From positions 14,614,993 to 14,678,992 of the forward strand of contig OY540814.1 of assembly GCA_961205875.1 (NCBI GenBank): a DNA stretch of 64,000 nt. The letters run 5' to 3'. The stretch's first letter is position 1. Every line of letters begins with the position of its first letter. The notes under the pieces are model-generated. The model worked only from the letters and a program-made list of their open reading frames with translations. It was not told where the DNA came from and ran no database searches. The translations under genes and the position numbers were made by a program. Positions 1 through 11,940 of this stretch are shown here, in pieces. This stretch comes from Sialis fuliginosa (Eukaryota; Arthropoda; Insecta; Megaloptera; Sialidae).

Positions 1-93
1 AGCAACATTAATGTCTTTAGGTGCTTTTAAATATTAATTTGAACTGTACTAGTTTTAATAAGTTGGATAGCTTTAATGGTATTATGACATTTA

Positions 94-560
94 TGGGTTC
101 CGTGCCACAAGAGTTTGATGAGCCCTTTTCAGTGTCGAACTGGTAAATTTTGATTTTTTATGTGTCATGCATTAATTATAGAGTCTCACAAAACGTATTT
201 TGGGCGTTGAAAACGAATTTGACCATATAAAAATTCGCTGACTCCCTAAAATTTTTTTGCTATCGTCGAAAAAAAAACAAAAAATTATACCAATTTTGAG
301 AGCTTCCACGGATCGGGGTAAATGTCTTTTGTAGATCAGAATTTTTTTAATTTACTTTTTTTGTATCGCTGTTTGATAATTTTTGACTGACAATGAGTTA
401 TTTGCATCCAAACATTTCGTTTTGTATTCTATAAAACTAAAAAAGTTCATTTTTTATCTAAATGGAACATTGTCATTGTGTAGCAAAAAAATATTTTTTT
501 ACTATTTTCCTATTTATGAAATTTTTTGCATTAAAGATTGAAGTTGCGACGACTTGCTAC
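94..560 (+). repeat. Dispersed repeat family A, partial copy
   Basis: AT-rich block with recognisable modules in order: GAAAACGAATTTGAC near 210, GCTATCGTCGAAAA near 260, GAGAGCTTCCACGG near 298, TTTTGTAGATCAGA near 329 and TTGTATCGCTGT near 361. The same modules in the same order occur in both arms of the foldback element at 35895-36732, and the first one again near 40971. It is therefore a diverged, single-arm relative of that element. No coding potential is seen. The outer limits are approximate. Confidence 0.6.
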
Positions 561-951
561 CTTGCTCACAGGTGTATCTCCTATAAAGTCAAACATAGTA
601 AAAAAGTCGTTTAAAAGAATGTTAAATAAGGAATTATTTAATTATATTTATTTATAATTAATAATCAGCTTTGAAACTCATGCATGTTCTGGAATAAAAA
701 TACCTTTGAATTTTTCACGAAAGAAACTATAGATGTGTCATATCTTGACATTAGTTTTATTAAATATAATAAACATGTCAAAGATATATGATACTCAGAT
801 TTCGTCCAATAACAAGATTCCAGATGAAAATCGAACGTGTCATTACCCTTTTATACATTTTACAAAACAACTAACAAAGTTGAATAGGAAAAAATATATG
901 ATAAATGAAATTTATTAAACGAACTACACACAATAACAAGTACGGTAAAGG

Positions 952-1251
952 TTAGAAAGTTTCTTGAACGATAAACGACGTGGAAAGAAAACAGTGTTCT
1001 ATGTATTGTATAAACAAAATCGGAGACTCGATGTCGTCATAGAGATAATCTGAGGTCGTCGACGCCATCTTGCCGAGGAGCACGTATGCACCTCTGTGAA
1101 GACAGGGCCGGTGTGAGTGTGGATTAAAACATAAGTGAATCACTAACTGTAGAAAGAGGACAAATTTACCATGATGGCGGGTGCATTCCATTAGGGTTCC
1201 GAAGGTACCTACTAAGAACGAGGACTGTTTGAAGCCCCTTGCAGGAGTCAA
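952..1251 (-). other. G+C-raised island with ORF; possible first exon
   Basis: Between about 1015 and 1230 the base composition is clearly richer in G+C than the surroundings. On the minus strand an ATG at 1068 sits in the context GGCAAGATGGCG (good Kozak context, also a YY1/Pho-type AAGATGGCG core) and opens a 38-codon frame to a stop at 952. The frame is also open upstream, back to 1251. Two acceptor-like strings lie upstream on the same strand: a pyrimidine run ending CTACAG near 1147, and TGTCTTCACAG near 1097. I see no strong splice donor after the ATG. The predicted peptide (begins MASTTSDYLYDD) matches no family I know. It may be an exon, a promoter or a chance frame. Confidence 0.25.
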
Positions 1252-1261
1252 ATTTTAATAG

Positions 1262-1410
1262 TTTAGACATACATTATTACATGCTACATGCCTTGGTATA
1301 AAAAATAATATTTTTTTGCATAGCTTTAGTTATTTAGTATACGAGATATTTTACCTTAACTAGAAAGGACGGATGGACGAACAACAAAGTGAGATCAATA
1401 GGTTTTCCTG
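1262..1410 (+). repeat. Dispersed repeat family B, partial copy
   Basis: Contains TGCCTTGGTATAAAAAATAA followed about 70 bp later by CTAGAAAGGACGGATGGACG and AAAGTGAGATCAATAGG. The same order is seen at 10780-10985 and, inverted, at 62235-62470. This copy keeps only the distal module of the family. Confidence 0.65.
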
Positions 1411-1489
1411 TCCAGTGTATAGATAACGAATTAATAATAAAACTTGTCAATTAACTAAAATTAATTCAATTTGTTTTGATCTACCCTAG

Positions 1490-1640
1490 CTATTATATGC
1501 AGAACTGTACACAAGTATAAAAAATATACTGAAATACAATACTTTTACTAAAAATTGTACTTACAAAAAGTATAATTACTTGTGTTTGGTAAAGTACTTA
1601 AGTACAAGTCAATTCCCCTCAAAAGTACTTAAAAGTACTA
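1490..1640. repeat. Cluster of AGTACTT words and a 12-bp palindrome
   Basis: Repeated AGTACTT/AAGTACTT words centre on the perfect palindrome GTACTTAAGTAC at 1594-1605, with more copies at 1623-1640. Such clusters occur in the subterminal parts of hAT-type elements, but no terminal repeats or target duplication were found, so the class is not assigned. Confidence 0.4.
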
Positions 1641-3559
1641 TGGGTTTCATCAGGAGGAGGCTACTAAGTTTGTGATAAGCGAATTGTAATAAAAATTGGA
1701 CGACCGCTTCTGCATTTCACTGTACACGGATTTAAATACATGCCCAGCTCTGATTATAAATAAAAGAAAATACATCAAATAAAATATATCAAATTAACAA
1801 AAAGAAATGCAAATATCTGTTATCAGGATAGCAAAAAATGTAGAACCGGTTCTGCATAAACAATATCACGAATGCAGCTTTACCAAACAACATATCCTAA
1901 CAAAGATTAGACAGTAGGTACTCATTGTTATCGTTAGAAGTACCGGCGGTACCGCAGACAGCGCTTCAGGGCTGAATTGGATTCATTTGAATTTATGCAT
2001 TGAAAGTAAGAACATAGTGAAACGTTTTTGCTATCGGATCTCACGGTGAAGGTATGTCGACAGATTCATTTAAGAAAATTTACCTCACGCTTGAATAAAT
2101 ATTGACAGAGATGTACTAAGGGTTCCACGCATACCTTTTTGACGGGTGTCGAATTATTATAATAATAAATACATTAGTGGTAGTTAAAAATAATGCCTAA
2201 AGATACATTAGGGTGGAGTGAAAATAAGAAATGCCTGTAAAATGACTTGTATAGACTCAATATTACAAAATATTTACACTGTATACATAGCCAACGATTA
2301 TATGTATACATAATATTGATGAATTGGAATATTTATATTTATAATTTATACTCGTGGTTGGTAGCAAACATTCAGAGAAGGATTTTATATTTTCTGGTTA
2401 TATAATTTGTTTTCTGAATATTTTCTATATATTAACGCCTTTAAATGAGTCCAGAAGCTACCATTTTGTCATGGTTATATTTTATTAAGATTATTTAAAA
2501 TGTCAAAAGTATATGAAATAGCTTAAATAAATAAATATATGTAAATATAAAATAAAGTACAATCCTGTGTACAAAAAAACCGTGCTGTTCGTCAGAATAT
2601 ATATTTATAATACTAGCAGACAGTGTATGAATTTTGTAGTTACGAGATAAAAGTATATGGGAGTAATTATTTATCGATTTTTAAATCACAGCGAACAAAA
2701 ATGATATTTTGTAAAATTGGAAAATAAAAACTAAGATACCGTGAGCAAGATAAATATTAAAAATGTATAATAAATGACTTTTGCTTGTAAAAAATGTTTT
2801 GTTATACTTTCTTTAATACGTATCTTTTTTAACTTAACATATCTATATCTGTTTAATTTATTTTTATTATTATATTTTAAGAATAATAAAAAATAAATAC
2901 AAGCTAACATGAATAATTCCATCAACCAAGAAAATTTATGTTTTTTAAACAAATACAATTTAAAAAAAAAAAAACTATACATAAACATGACTTCATTGTT
3001 AAGTATAGTTATCATAAAATAAACTCGTTTCAACGGAATACATATTGTTGTTATATTGTCTATAATTTATGTTTTTATTTATTTATATATTATTTTTGCA
3101 AACTGTTGGTAAAAGAAAAAAATATTTTAAATGAAAGTTTTAGAAAATATTTTCTTATTTATATACTATCATTTTTTTGATACAACGAAACATTTTCAAG
3201 ATATTCCTTTATGTAAAATAATGTATAAAAAAATCTTCTGGTTGCCACAGTAGTTTATTTTATTATCACTTCACTAAAAGTAGGCATCTACTTTGGTCCT
3301 ATATTTAATGAATTGTAAATTTTAAAGTCTTCAAGTTGTCTAAAAGAACTCGATCGAGTCCAAAGAACAAAAAAATATTAATTAAATAAAAGAACCATCG
3401 ATTTTTTAGTTTAATTACCTACAAACAAATTCAGCGCTAAATTAACATATTAAAGGGGCACTAAAATTGAGGTTGTGACTATGAAACAATAAATCATAAA
3501 TAGTTTTAGGAGTAGTACATAAACATTAGGGTGTTTTTTAAATACTTTTACAAACTCCA
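1641..3559. other. AT-rich non-coding DNA
   Basis: Long A/T runs and simple sequence with frequent stops in all frames. The short overlapping frames around 2731-3180 are Lys/Phe/Ile/Tyr-rich on both strands, as expected from low-complexity AT DNA. No gene, structured repeat or RNA gene is supported here. Confidence 0.6.
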
Positions 3560-3945
3560 TTGGCTTATGATTTAGTTTTGGATCTAAAAAAAATTATCCT
3601 AACATTTCTGGCATTTAGAGCAAACCTGTGAACGGCGCAAACATTTTTATAAAATTGGAAATTTTTCAAAATCCAATTTTTATGATAATGTTTAAACGAA
3701 CATATCTTTAAAAATACTGGATTTATGAATTGAGCACTCAGGATATTTTTCTAGGACATTCTCTACAAAATATTGCTGTGAGGAATTTTTTTTTCAACTA
3801 GCTATTCACGTGTAAGTAAAAAAATCATTTTTCTCATGTTAATTAAATGGGAAAAAGACTTGGTTTGCGCCATTCACAGGTTTGATCTACAGGTCTGAAA
3901 TTTTGGGAAAATTTTCTTTATACCCAAAGAAAAAACATAGGATAA
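3560..3945. mobile_element. Inverted-repeat (foldback) element
   Basis: A 21-bp inverted pair, AAACCTGTGAACGGCGCAAA at 3622 and its near-complement ending at 3883, differs at one base. Similarity continues outward with more mismatches to about 3560 and 3945, so the arms are roughly 80-90 bp around a loop of about 220 bp. No ORF. A non-autonomous DNA element is the likely explanation. No clear target duplication is visible. Confidence 0.6.
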
Positions 3946-3960
3946 TGGGAAAAAACACTG

Positions 3961-4198
3961 TATATTTTATAAATAAAATAGTAATAATTGTTTAGTCCGG
4001 CTCTGCTATCTAATGCATATAAATTTATGTTCATATGTGAGGATATTATGCAATTCTAATAGCAATTAAAATCTAGTTGTATATTTTATAAATAAAATAG
4101 TAATAGTTGTTTAATCCGGCTCTGCTATCAAATGCATATAAATTTATGTTCATATGTGAGGATATTATGCAATTCCAATAGCAATTAAAATCTAGTTT
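3961..4198 (+). repeat. 119-bp tandem duplication (two copies)
   Basis: Copy 1 is 3961-4079 and copy 2 is 4080-4198, offset exactly 119 bp, with only a handful of substitutions. Each contains TCCGGCTCTGCTATC and TTCATATGTGAGGATATTA. The copies abut directly with no spacer, so this is a recent local duplication. It is not a CRISPR-like array. Confidence 0.93.
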
Positions 4199-5682
4199 TG
4201 CTATTTCCAAATAACGTAGAATCTATCAAAATATCTATAAATACCAAATCATTTTCAAATTTCGGGTTTTTGATTACACGCCTATAATTTGTTTTATGAT
4301 TTCGAATCATTAAAATAGAATGCGCATAATTATCTAAAAATAACTATTAGCTTTCTATATTTAGTAAAGGATTTATTTTAAAATCTAAATCCCTTTCAAA
4401 AAATATATTTCTTCTTTAAAACCACTTGAAGGAATAAAAGTAGCTTAAATTAAAAAAATATATATTTCAATTATAAGGTGGATATATGTCGAAAAGCTAT
4501 TTTTTTGAGCTTTATTGAATGAAATAATGTTCTTTGTGATACATCATGTCGTTTATTTTAAGGATTTTCTTTCAATTTAGTCAAAATGGCAAATGTATTA
4601 CAAGCAAAATATTTTTATCACATGTTGAATATACAATTCGACATGGCTTCAAATACTGATTTTAATGGTATGTATAGCTCAATGATCTAAAATGTCACTT
4701 ATTTGGTTTCATACTTTCATCGTCGACATACAGGGTGTAAAATTTGAGTTGACAGAACGAAATATTTCGAGAGCTATGCATTTTAGAAAAGAAAATGTTA
4801 TTGGTAAAAATTGTATGATTTCGAGGGGGAAACGAAATGTAATTATTTATTTTTGATTCAGTGGATGATTTTAGGGTTAATTGAAAGTTAACACTGTTAT
4901 TTAAAATAAGAATCTGAAAACAAATTACTTTTGCTTAAATTTGAAATTTTTTAAAAGTAATTTAAAAAAAATAAAATTATGATTTAAAACTATAATTAAT
5001 GAATGTTAACAAACAACACTTTCTTTTTATTAGTAAAATAAAAAAACAAATAGATAAACGTTTTGGCAAGTGAATCTCTAAAACAAGAATCTATTTATTT
5101 CAAAACATATACTTTGAAAATCACCAAGTATTATTTTAAATTCTAAGCAAACACAATTTCTTCTAAACTACGTATGTACATTGCATACGACACGAGTATA
5201 AAATAAGTATAAAGGTGGATCGATATGTAACATTGTTTAAGAATATTCGCTTACCTCGTGGAGACAAATGTAACTTGATCATTTAAAAAAGTACACCCAG
5301 ATGAAACGCGCGAAAAATGATATCACAAACAATACCTGACTCAAGTGCGCTCATTTTTTTTATTTACTCTTTTATTTGAATTTTCTTATTCCACTTCTTC
5401 TTCGTTATTATCGTTTATATTTTGTTATGGTACGTATTACTTTTCTATTAGGTGTGCATTTTGTATAAAACGGAGAAAAAAATTTATAAATGGGATAGGT
5501 ATTATGAAAAACGAATAAATATTATAATATAATATGTATAATATTTATAGAGGGCCATTTTTTCAAATAAATCTTAGCCGGACAAACAACAAATATTTAT
5601 TTTAGCAGTTAGAATTTTTAATAAGTATACCATTATGATTTAAATAAATAAAAATAAATGCTTAAAAAACTAAATCCCGACC
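4199..5682. other. AT-rich DNA with a solo mariner-like end
   Basis: Mostly structureless AT-rich sequence. At 4730 the string TACAGGGTGTAAAATTTGAG has the form of a Tc1/mariner terminus (TA target, then CAGGGTGT), but no matching right end was found downstream. No gene is supported. Confidence 0.4.
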
Positions 5683-5881
5683 ACGCTAAAACATGCCAAC
5701 TAAAAAGTTATAAACAAGTTGTTTTTAAAAGGAAGAAGTTTCACAAAACAGATGTAGTCGTACTTCTCTAAAATTAATTGTATGTATTCCACACCTTTAT
5801 GCGTGACAACGTCTGATCTGTGAAACTTCTTTCTTTTAAAAACAACTTGTTTATAACTTTTTAGTTGACATATTTTAGCGT
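5683..5881. mobile_element. Hairpin element with 63-bp arms
   Basis: Left arm 5683-5745 and right arm 5819-5881 are near-perfect reverse complements, with about three mismatches. They share ACGCTAAAA at the outer edge and AACAAGTTGTTTTTAAAAG inside, around a 73-bp loop. This is a MITE-like palindrome. No target duplication could be assigned. Transcribed, it would form a long hairpin. Confidence 0.8.
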
Positions 5882-6219
5882 AGACATTTTTAGATCTATT
5901 AACAACCTATATATAAGGAAAAGTATAGACATGTAAATTTTTTCTACAACATACTTTTTTTACATTTGTTATATATTTTTGAAATCATCTTTTGAAGCCT
6001 CTTAATTTGATACCTATCATGATGGGTTTTGATAATTTCTTTTTTGTCTATATCAATATGGCGTCTCGTGGTTGCCATTTTGAATTTTCAAATATATATA
6101 ACCTAATATATAATACGTGATGATAAATCATTTGTTGGAATCGGCTAAGTAGTTTAGCCTTTGCGGGGGAATAGGGAACATAATAACTTATTAAAATCAT
6201 GCGTTAGTCTGGTAAAACA

Positions 6220-6640
6220 TTAAAATTTATTTTTGTTTAAATATTTTTTGCAATAAATAACTTGTGGATTTTCCTTAGAAATTTGAATTGATTTTGGTTG
6301 ATATAAAATGAATAACATCCACTTATTGTTAGTTGTTAAATTTTTGCTAGTCCTGCCATCGACTGTACATATTTTCAGAATATTATTTTTTCCCTGTACT
6401 CCATCCAAACTAACGTAGGTACACATAAGAGATAACGGAAAAAGAGAAAAAAACAACAACCGAAGGTGGAAGCGAGTAGAACGAGCAGATGGGTTGTCTT
6501 CCGGGCAAGGCCTATTGATGGATAGAGATCCCAATATTGAGATGGGAGCAAGTATTACGCACGGCATCATATTTCCCACGGGATATCAGCGCCGCGGCGG
6601 CGTTCGCACACAGGAATGTGAGTGTGTGTACAAATAAAGT
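6220..6640. promoter_or_regulatory. G+C-rich island, regulatory candidate
   Basis: 6405-6625 is strongly enriched in G+C, with the core CAGCGCCGCGGCGGCG near 6588. TTCCCACG at 6573-6580 is the complement of CGTGGGAA, the consensus for Su(H)/CSL. A 119-codon minus-strand frame (6220-6579, first true ATG a few codons in) overlaps it. The frame matches no family I know and is not far beyond chance length for this window. An enhancer or promoter is favoured over a gene. Confidence 0.35.
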
Positions 6641-7670
6641 AGTGGGTGTAACATGACCGTAATAAAATGACTCGGTTTTTGTGCGGTTATTGATGGTTGA
6701 TTGTTGTATGAATAGTTAATGCCCGTCTGGGGACTAAGTATTCAATTTCACGTGGATCACGGATTCTACACTCTAAAAATACACATTCATATATCGACAC
6801 TGTTATGCACTAATGTATCAATCTACAAAGAACACATTTCGAAATATCAATGTTTTTGATGTGAGTAAAGAAGAATATATTTGTGATTTTATGTTACATT
6901 TTTTTTATTATTGAATAAATACATCTTCCAATAAAATATGAAAAAACTTTAGTCAAAAAACTAAATACGTTACAGCGTTTTTTGTTTCAATTCAATCAAT
7001 TTATATTTACAAGCGAAATCATGGAAATACGAAATTTACTTTTTTTGTTTTTATTCAATTTAAAAAACTTTAATCAGCACGTTACATCAAGTTTCTGAAA
7101 TGCCCACCCATTATCTGGCGTAAAACACTAGATGTTATTTACGTCAAAATTTTATTTTTATAATCATTCACTCTTAAAATAACTGCAAAGAATGTTTTGC
7201 AGAAAGTGTTTGTTAATTGAAATTTAAATAAAATTTGTATTGTCATGAGCTATTTTCTGTAATTATTTTGCATTAATAACTAAAAAATGTTACTTTTGTG
7301 GGTTGATAAATTAGTACATAACAGTGTCCATATAATGTAATACTTACATATTTTTTTAAATACAAAATATATCTATGAGTAAAAACTATGTTTTGTGTTT
7401 GGCGATATAGTACAATTGAACTATAAATCTCACAAAATTTCAGATTAGTCTTAAAATAAGTATTTTACGTATTAAAACTTTAAAATTATTATAATGAATC
7501 GTTTAGTAATTACAACTCTTTAAAATAACATAGCTCGATATCATTTTTATTCCGAAGGTTTTTAAGATGCTGCAACAAAATCCCTTGCAAAAAATTGCTC
7601 CATACGTCATATTTTTGAGTTAACTACAAAAAATGACAATTTTGGTCATATTTATGGATTTATTATACCA
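6641..7670. other. AT-rich DNA, nothing recognised
   Basis: No ORF of note, no inverted or tandem repeat and no recognised regulatory cluster. Confidence 0.5.
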
Positions 7671-7674
7671 AATA

Positions 7675-8091
7675 CACTGGTACCTCTTGATCACGAACGG
7701 TTCGGGAGTCAAGAATCCCCGTACAACGAACGCGATAGGGGTATTCTACTCTTCGATATGCGTTGAATGTGTGAGTTATCGGAGTTTTGACAAGTAGCAG
7801 CCGAAAACGCTAACTGTCGGTAGAAAGAGAAAGAAAGGATGGTTCCCCCGTTGCTTTTTGTTAAACACATGTTCAAAGTATATGTTTACGAGCACAAACA
7901 TTAGTGCAATGTGTTCATAAGACTGAGATACAAGTACTCGAATATTTGCATTCTTTATCGCTATTGCACACTTCTTTTCGGCGCAGGAGTAGGGTTGAAA
8001 GGAACGTGTTTCGTTCGCTGTAGAGGGGCTCCGAGCGTTCGTTGCGTGGGGGTTTCGTTATACTGGAGTTCGTTATCGGGAGGTACCAGTG
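7675..8091. mobile_element. Pogo/Tigger-like MITE
   Basis: Ends CACTGGTACCTC at 7675 and the complement GAGGTACCAGTG ending at 8091, each flanked by TA (7673-7674 and 8092-8093). Similarity between the two ends continues for about 60 bp, including CAACGAACGC in both. TA target sites and a CA(C/G)TGG(T)ACCTC-type terminus fit the pogo/Tigger branch of Tc1/mariner; that assignment rests on recalled family consensus. The 71-codon frame inside is not a transposase. Length 417 bp, non-autonomous. Confidence 0.75.
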
Positions 8092-8093
8092 TA

Positions 8094-9485
8094 GTTAATT
8101 TTTTCTATATTTTTCGCTCACGGTAACAAATATATCTTCCTTTAAAATGAACTTTTGGTCATTGAAAATGGTAGAATATATTAATTCGTAAATAAATAAT
8201 AATAATATGTAAAAGTGAATTTAAAATCAAGTTTAAATAAAATTCATAAGACTGCGGGCTGTGTGTCACATATTTTCTATGTAACTTTTCAATAAGTTGT
8301 TAACTTCTTAGAGAATTCTATATTGTGGAGATGCCTCTGCGGAGAAAGAGACATATTTTGTTCAACAATCACGTAAGAGTGTGCCATTGAAATCTCTAAG
8401 CGACTATTGGACAAATTCCATCGTTCTTTTTGCGCTATTGAATTATATAAAAATGTGTAACGTTTTATTTTTTATGTTCAGCCTTTCAGAGAAAATTGTA
8501 CATTGTTAGCAATATTTGTTTTATATTAAATTGTATTATTTCTTTTATCAACTTAATTTTTATTTTTTGTTTGTAGGTGTATAAAGCAATTGTAATTTCT
8601 AATGATACAATATTATGTACCTCTTGACACAATACCAAGAGTATTTTTTGTAGACAATTTTGTTTTCTATAAGATGTACATATATGAATTTATTTGATAA
8701 ATTAAAAAAACGTGACCAAAATTCAGTTTCAAAAATTCAAAACTTTTTTTCTATTTTAGTATAATTATAATAAGTAGTAGATACTCTTTTTCTAATTATA
8801 CAACATCAGTGGTGCCCATAATTTTTCCGAGGGACAGAAAGTATACTGGCAAACAAAATTTGAATTAAAATTTAAACACTTATTACTCATTTCTATTTGC
8901 ATCAATCGTGATTCTAGTATATAACAGACATCTTTAATATTTCAACAACACAATAAATATAATTAAAGGAAAATCCGGCTTTCATAGAAAACATAATGAA
9001 ATTGTTTTTTTTTTTACGATTTTCATTTTTCAGCGGTAGCCATATTACCATCCACGTTGTTTAAAACAAAACAATTTATTTTCAATTACGCTGATAATCG
9101 TTTTTGCAATTGACGCTTGAAAAAAGCCTAACAAAGAGCTATCAGTACGACAAAATCTGTTGTACTTGTTTTGAAAGATATCAGAGTGTATAGAATTAAT
9201 TTCCACTATGTTAAATGCACGATAAACTCAGAAGGGGCTTCCGGATAGGAAATTACTGAGAATTACTTTCTTAACAATCTTCAAGACGACGACGGTGAGA
9301 TAGAACACTGGTGTTTGATGTATGAGGAAAGATGGGGGGAATAAATTAGCAGTGGCGGATTGCTAGGTGACATGAATGAATTTATTTAATCAACAAATAA
9401 TTTTGTATTTATTTATAGAGAGAGAACAGTGGCATTTAATGGATGGGAAAAGAGGGAATGAATTAATTTAATAACATAATAACTA
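8094..9485. other. AT-rich DNA, nothing recognised
   Basis: Frequent stops and homopolymer runs; no repeat pairing found within the window. Confidence 0.45.
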
Positions 9486-9670
9486 TTCAATAAAGCATTT
9501 TGATGGAAAATTTTCTGGAACAAAGAAAAGAACGAAGAACGCGAGGGGTTCCATAAAAATGGGTTAAAAGGGTGAAAATTGCTGTTTTAAAAAAAATATT
9601 TTTTTTTATATCTGTAGGAGCTGATACTTAAACTAACCGATTGAGACCTAATAAAAAAATAGTTTTTTAA
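9486..9670 (+). repeat. Dispersed repeat family C, copy 1
   Basis: Contains AAGCATTTTGATGGAAAATT, TTCTGGAACA, GGGTTAAAAGGGTGAAAATT and GAGCTGATACTTAAACTAAC in order. The same order occurs at 20940-21210 with substitutions and one extra block. It is a diverged TE remnant of unknown class. Confidence 0.6.
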
Positions 9671-10211
9671 TTTCCTCCATACCTCGATTTGCGGTGCTTG
9701 ATTCAAAGTTACGGCTCTACGCTACCTTTAGATCTGTTTTAAACTCATCACTGAGACTTGAGATATATTTTTTAAATAATTTTATTTCAACTAGAACTCA
9801 TTTTTTTTAATTTTGAAGATTACGATCTGTTAGATTTAGTCCATCATAAATATAAAATTATTTCCTGAGCCGCCTATGGTAGCTAATGGTTAGCACGACT
9901 CGGGGCATAATTTTCAGGTGAAGTGATATCGCTCTAATAGAATCACAAGGTGTAGTACCGACAACCTAAGTGAGTTAAGAGGGAGTGGGAGTGATGTACA
10001 TGATTTTGTATGAAAAAAAATATGCAAACTTTACCATGTTCTAACTTTTGAATTGTGCTTGATTTTATGTGTTTTGGTACTTTTGTTCAGAAATAAATGG
10101 TTTTTTATATTTATTATAAGGAACTAAACTTTTTATACTGCACTTCTTCCTTCTGATATATGAGTTCATATAGTTTGGTGTTATTTAAGGTATATGTTTA
10201 TATTTATACTC

Positions 10212-10285
10212 AACAAGCGGCCCATGGCTTCGCCCGCGTTGTTTTCATTTTTATGAACATTTATATAACTTTTGAACGTAGACTT
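10212..10285 (+). repeat. Family D head (TTCGC-CGCG type)
   Basis: CAAGCGGCCCATGGCTTCGC followed by CCGCGTTG and TTATGAACATTTATATAAC. The same head-to-tail string occurs at 23946 and 55843. It belongs to the widespread insect repeat that begins with CTAG and a CGGCTTCGCTCGCG motif. Confidence 0.65.
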
Positions 10286-10371
10286 TCGCGGTTGTTCAAT
10301 TGTTTAAATAATTTGGGCACGACATACACGGGTGTATGCTACAGGTGTGTTTTTGAGTTAGAAAAAAAAGG

Positions 10372-11005
10372 TCATATTCTACTAATTGAGATCTACATTT
10401 CGACAACTCACATGCCTAGATATGAAAATAAAAATAAAAAAATCTATGACGCCCCTCCTTATTATTCCAAAATTTTAAATTATATTGTTGACTAGTATTT
10501 GTCGTTGGTAGTCCCACCAAAGCCTCGTTACCAAATTTTTTCAGATTTTTTGAGCAAATAGTTACCAAGTTAGAGAGAGGGGTGATGGACAAAATAAAAT
10601 ACTGCTCTTAGCCCCCTGGTGGCGCCATTTTTGGCTGATTGAGATCTACATCACACGTCTTGGTATACAATTTTTTTGTTATTTTGGAGTTGCTTTAAAG
10701 CCCACTGCAGACACCATTTTTGATTTAAAAAAATGGTCAAGTTCCGCTTGTTTGGTTATACATTTTAACGTGTCACATACCTTGGTATAAAAAAAATATT
10801 TTTTTTACCTATTTTTAGCTCCTTAGCACCCCTCCTGAAAAATTATTTTTTCAACAAAGGCATCATTTTACGTGTTAAAAAGTACAAATTTAAAGTTTTT
10901 AGCTTATACATATGTATAGTTAAGGCGATAGTTTACTTGTACTGGAAAGGACGGGCGGATGACAAAGTGAGATTAATAGGGTTTCTTCGGAACCCTAAAA
11001 ATGTA
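10372..11005 (+). repeat. Dispersed repeat family B, long copy
   Basis: Matches the reverse complement of 62230-62890 over most of its length, with moderate divergence. Landmarks in order are CCCACCAAAGCCTCGTTACC, CCCCCTGGTGGCGCCATTTT, GATCTACAT...ACACGTCTTGGTATA, CTTGTTTGGTTATACATTTT, CCTTGGTATAAAAAAAATAT and GGAAAGGACGGGCGGATG. Internally it is built from three diverged modules, each with a GATCTACAT/TATACATTT string followed by CATGCCTTGGTATA or a variant. No ORF. Confidence 0.85.
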
Positions 11006-11936
11006 GGTAATTACGAATTTGTCGCATTCTACTAGAATTTGTGACATGTACAAAATGATTTAAGAAGACTATTATATATGGTTTTTTTGTGCAAGTATGA
11101 ATTAAGTTCTCGTGTCGTACTTTGCTGGGAACGAGGTGATATATTATCGTCTAGCACTAAAGGGTTGAACTGCGGTGTGTGCAGTTGCACAACTATTTTC
11201 GTCTCAACAGTTTTAGAAATAAGTTTACGCACGCTATCAAAGTTTATTACCCGTGTACTGGTGTTTAAATAATTTTAAGTGTTGTCTATCGAAAAATAAA
11301 GAATTATACTCTGCCTGCATTATATAAATATATATTTTTGGCCTTTTTTGCGTCGGTAATACAATCTACTTTGCTAGTTTTAAAAGTTTTTGCTTGTTTT
11401 ATTGAAAACTGCTGAATTAATTTTGAAAAGACTTTCACTGTTAGAAGTCTAAAATTATATAATTAATTGAGACTAGATATTATCACACTACTCCATCAGT
11501 GGGTTGAGCAGTAATATTAAACAAGTAAAGCTGGAATTGCTGAATCAATCTTATAATAAATAATAAGATTTACATTATTTTACATTATCAAATCTGGGTG
11601 TTAAATTTTAAGTTATGTATCACCTGTTTCGCGGGTGTTTACCGATTTCAAAAATTCATACAGAACGAGCAAGGACATTTTGAAAAAACAATTATAACTT
11701 TTTTGTTTGTGCATAAATCTGTCTGAATGGCATTAAAAAAGATGTTTAAAATTCGCATTTATCTAATATTTATAAGAATATTAAAATTAGTAAAAATTTC
11801 ACACATTTTTTATAAAAAAATCATATTTAAATCTACAAAAAATAATACCAACCGAAAGAGAAATAAAAAGTAACTAAAACTGCATTTTTTGTCTTTTAAT
11901 ACTTCAATTTAAATTGTAACCGTCGATATATTTTAC
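11006..11936. other. AT-rich DNA upstream of the LTR element
   Basis: No gene or repeat is supported. Two short opposite-strand frames at 11032-11272 overlap each other and look fortuitous. Confidence 0.45.
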
Positions 11937-11940
11937 ATTG
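11937..11940. repeat. Target-site duplication ATTG (left)
   Basis: ATTG precedes the left LTR and is repeated directly after the right LTR at 16130-16133. A 4-bp duplication is in the range produced by Ty3/gypsy-type integrases. Confidence 0.85.

Noticed and set aside
2731..3180. Overlapping 100- and 80-codon frames on opposite strands
   Set aside because: Low-complexity Phe/Lys/Tyr/Ile translations of A/T runs.
3961..4198. Considered as a CRISPR-like repeat
   Set aside because: Only two 119-bp units that abut with no spacers; eukaryotic context.
7911..8126. 71-codon frame
   Set aside because: Lies across the pogo-like MITE and its right terminus; not a transposase domain.
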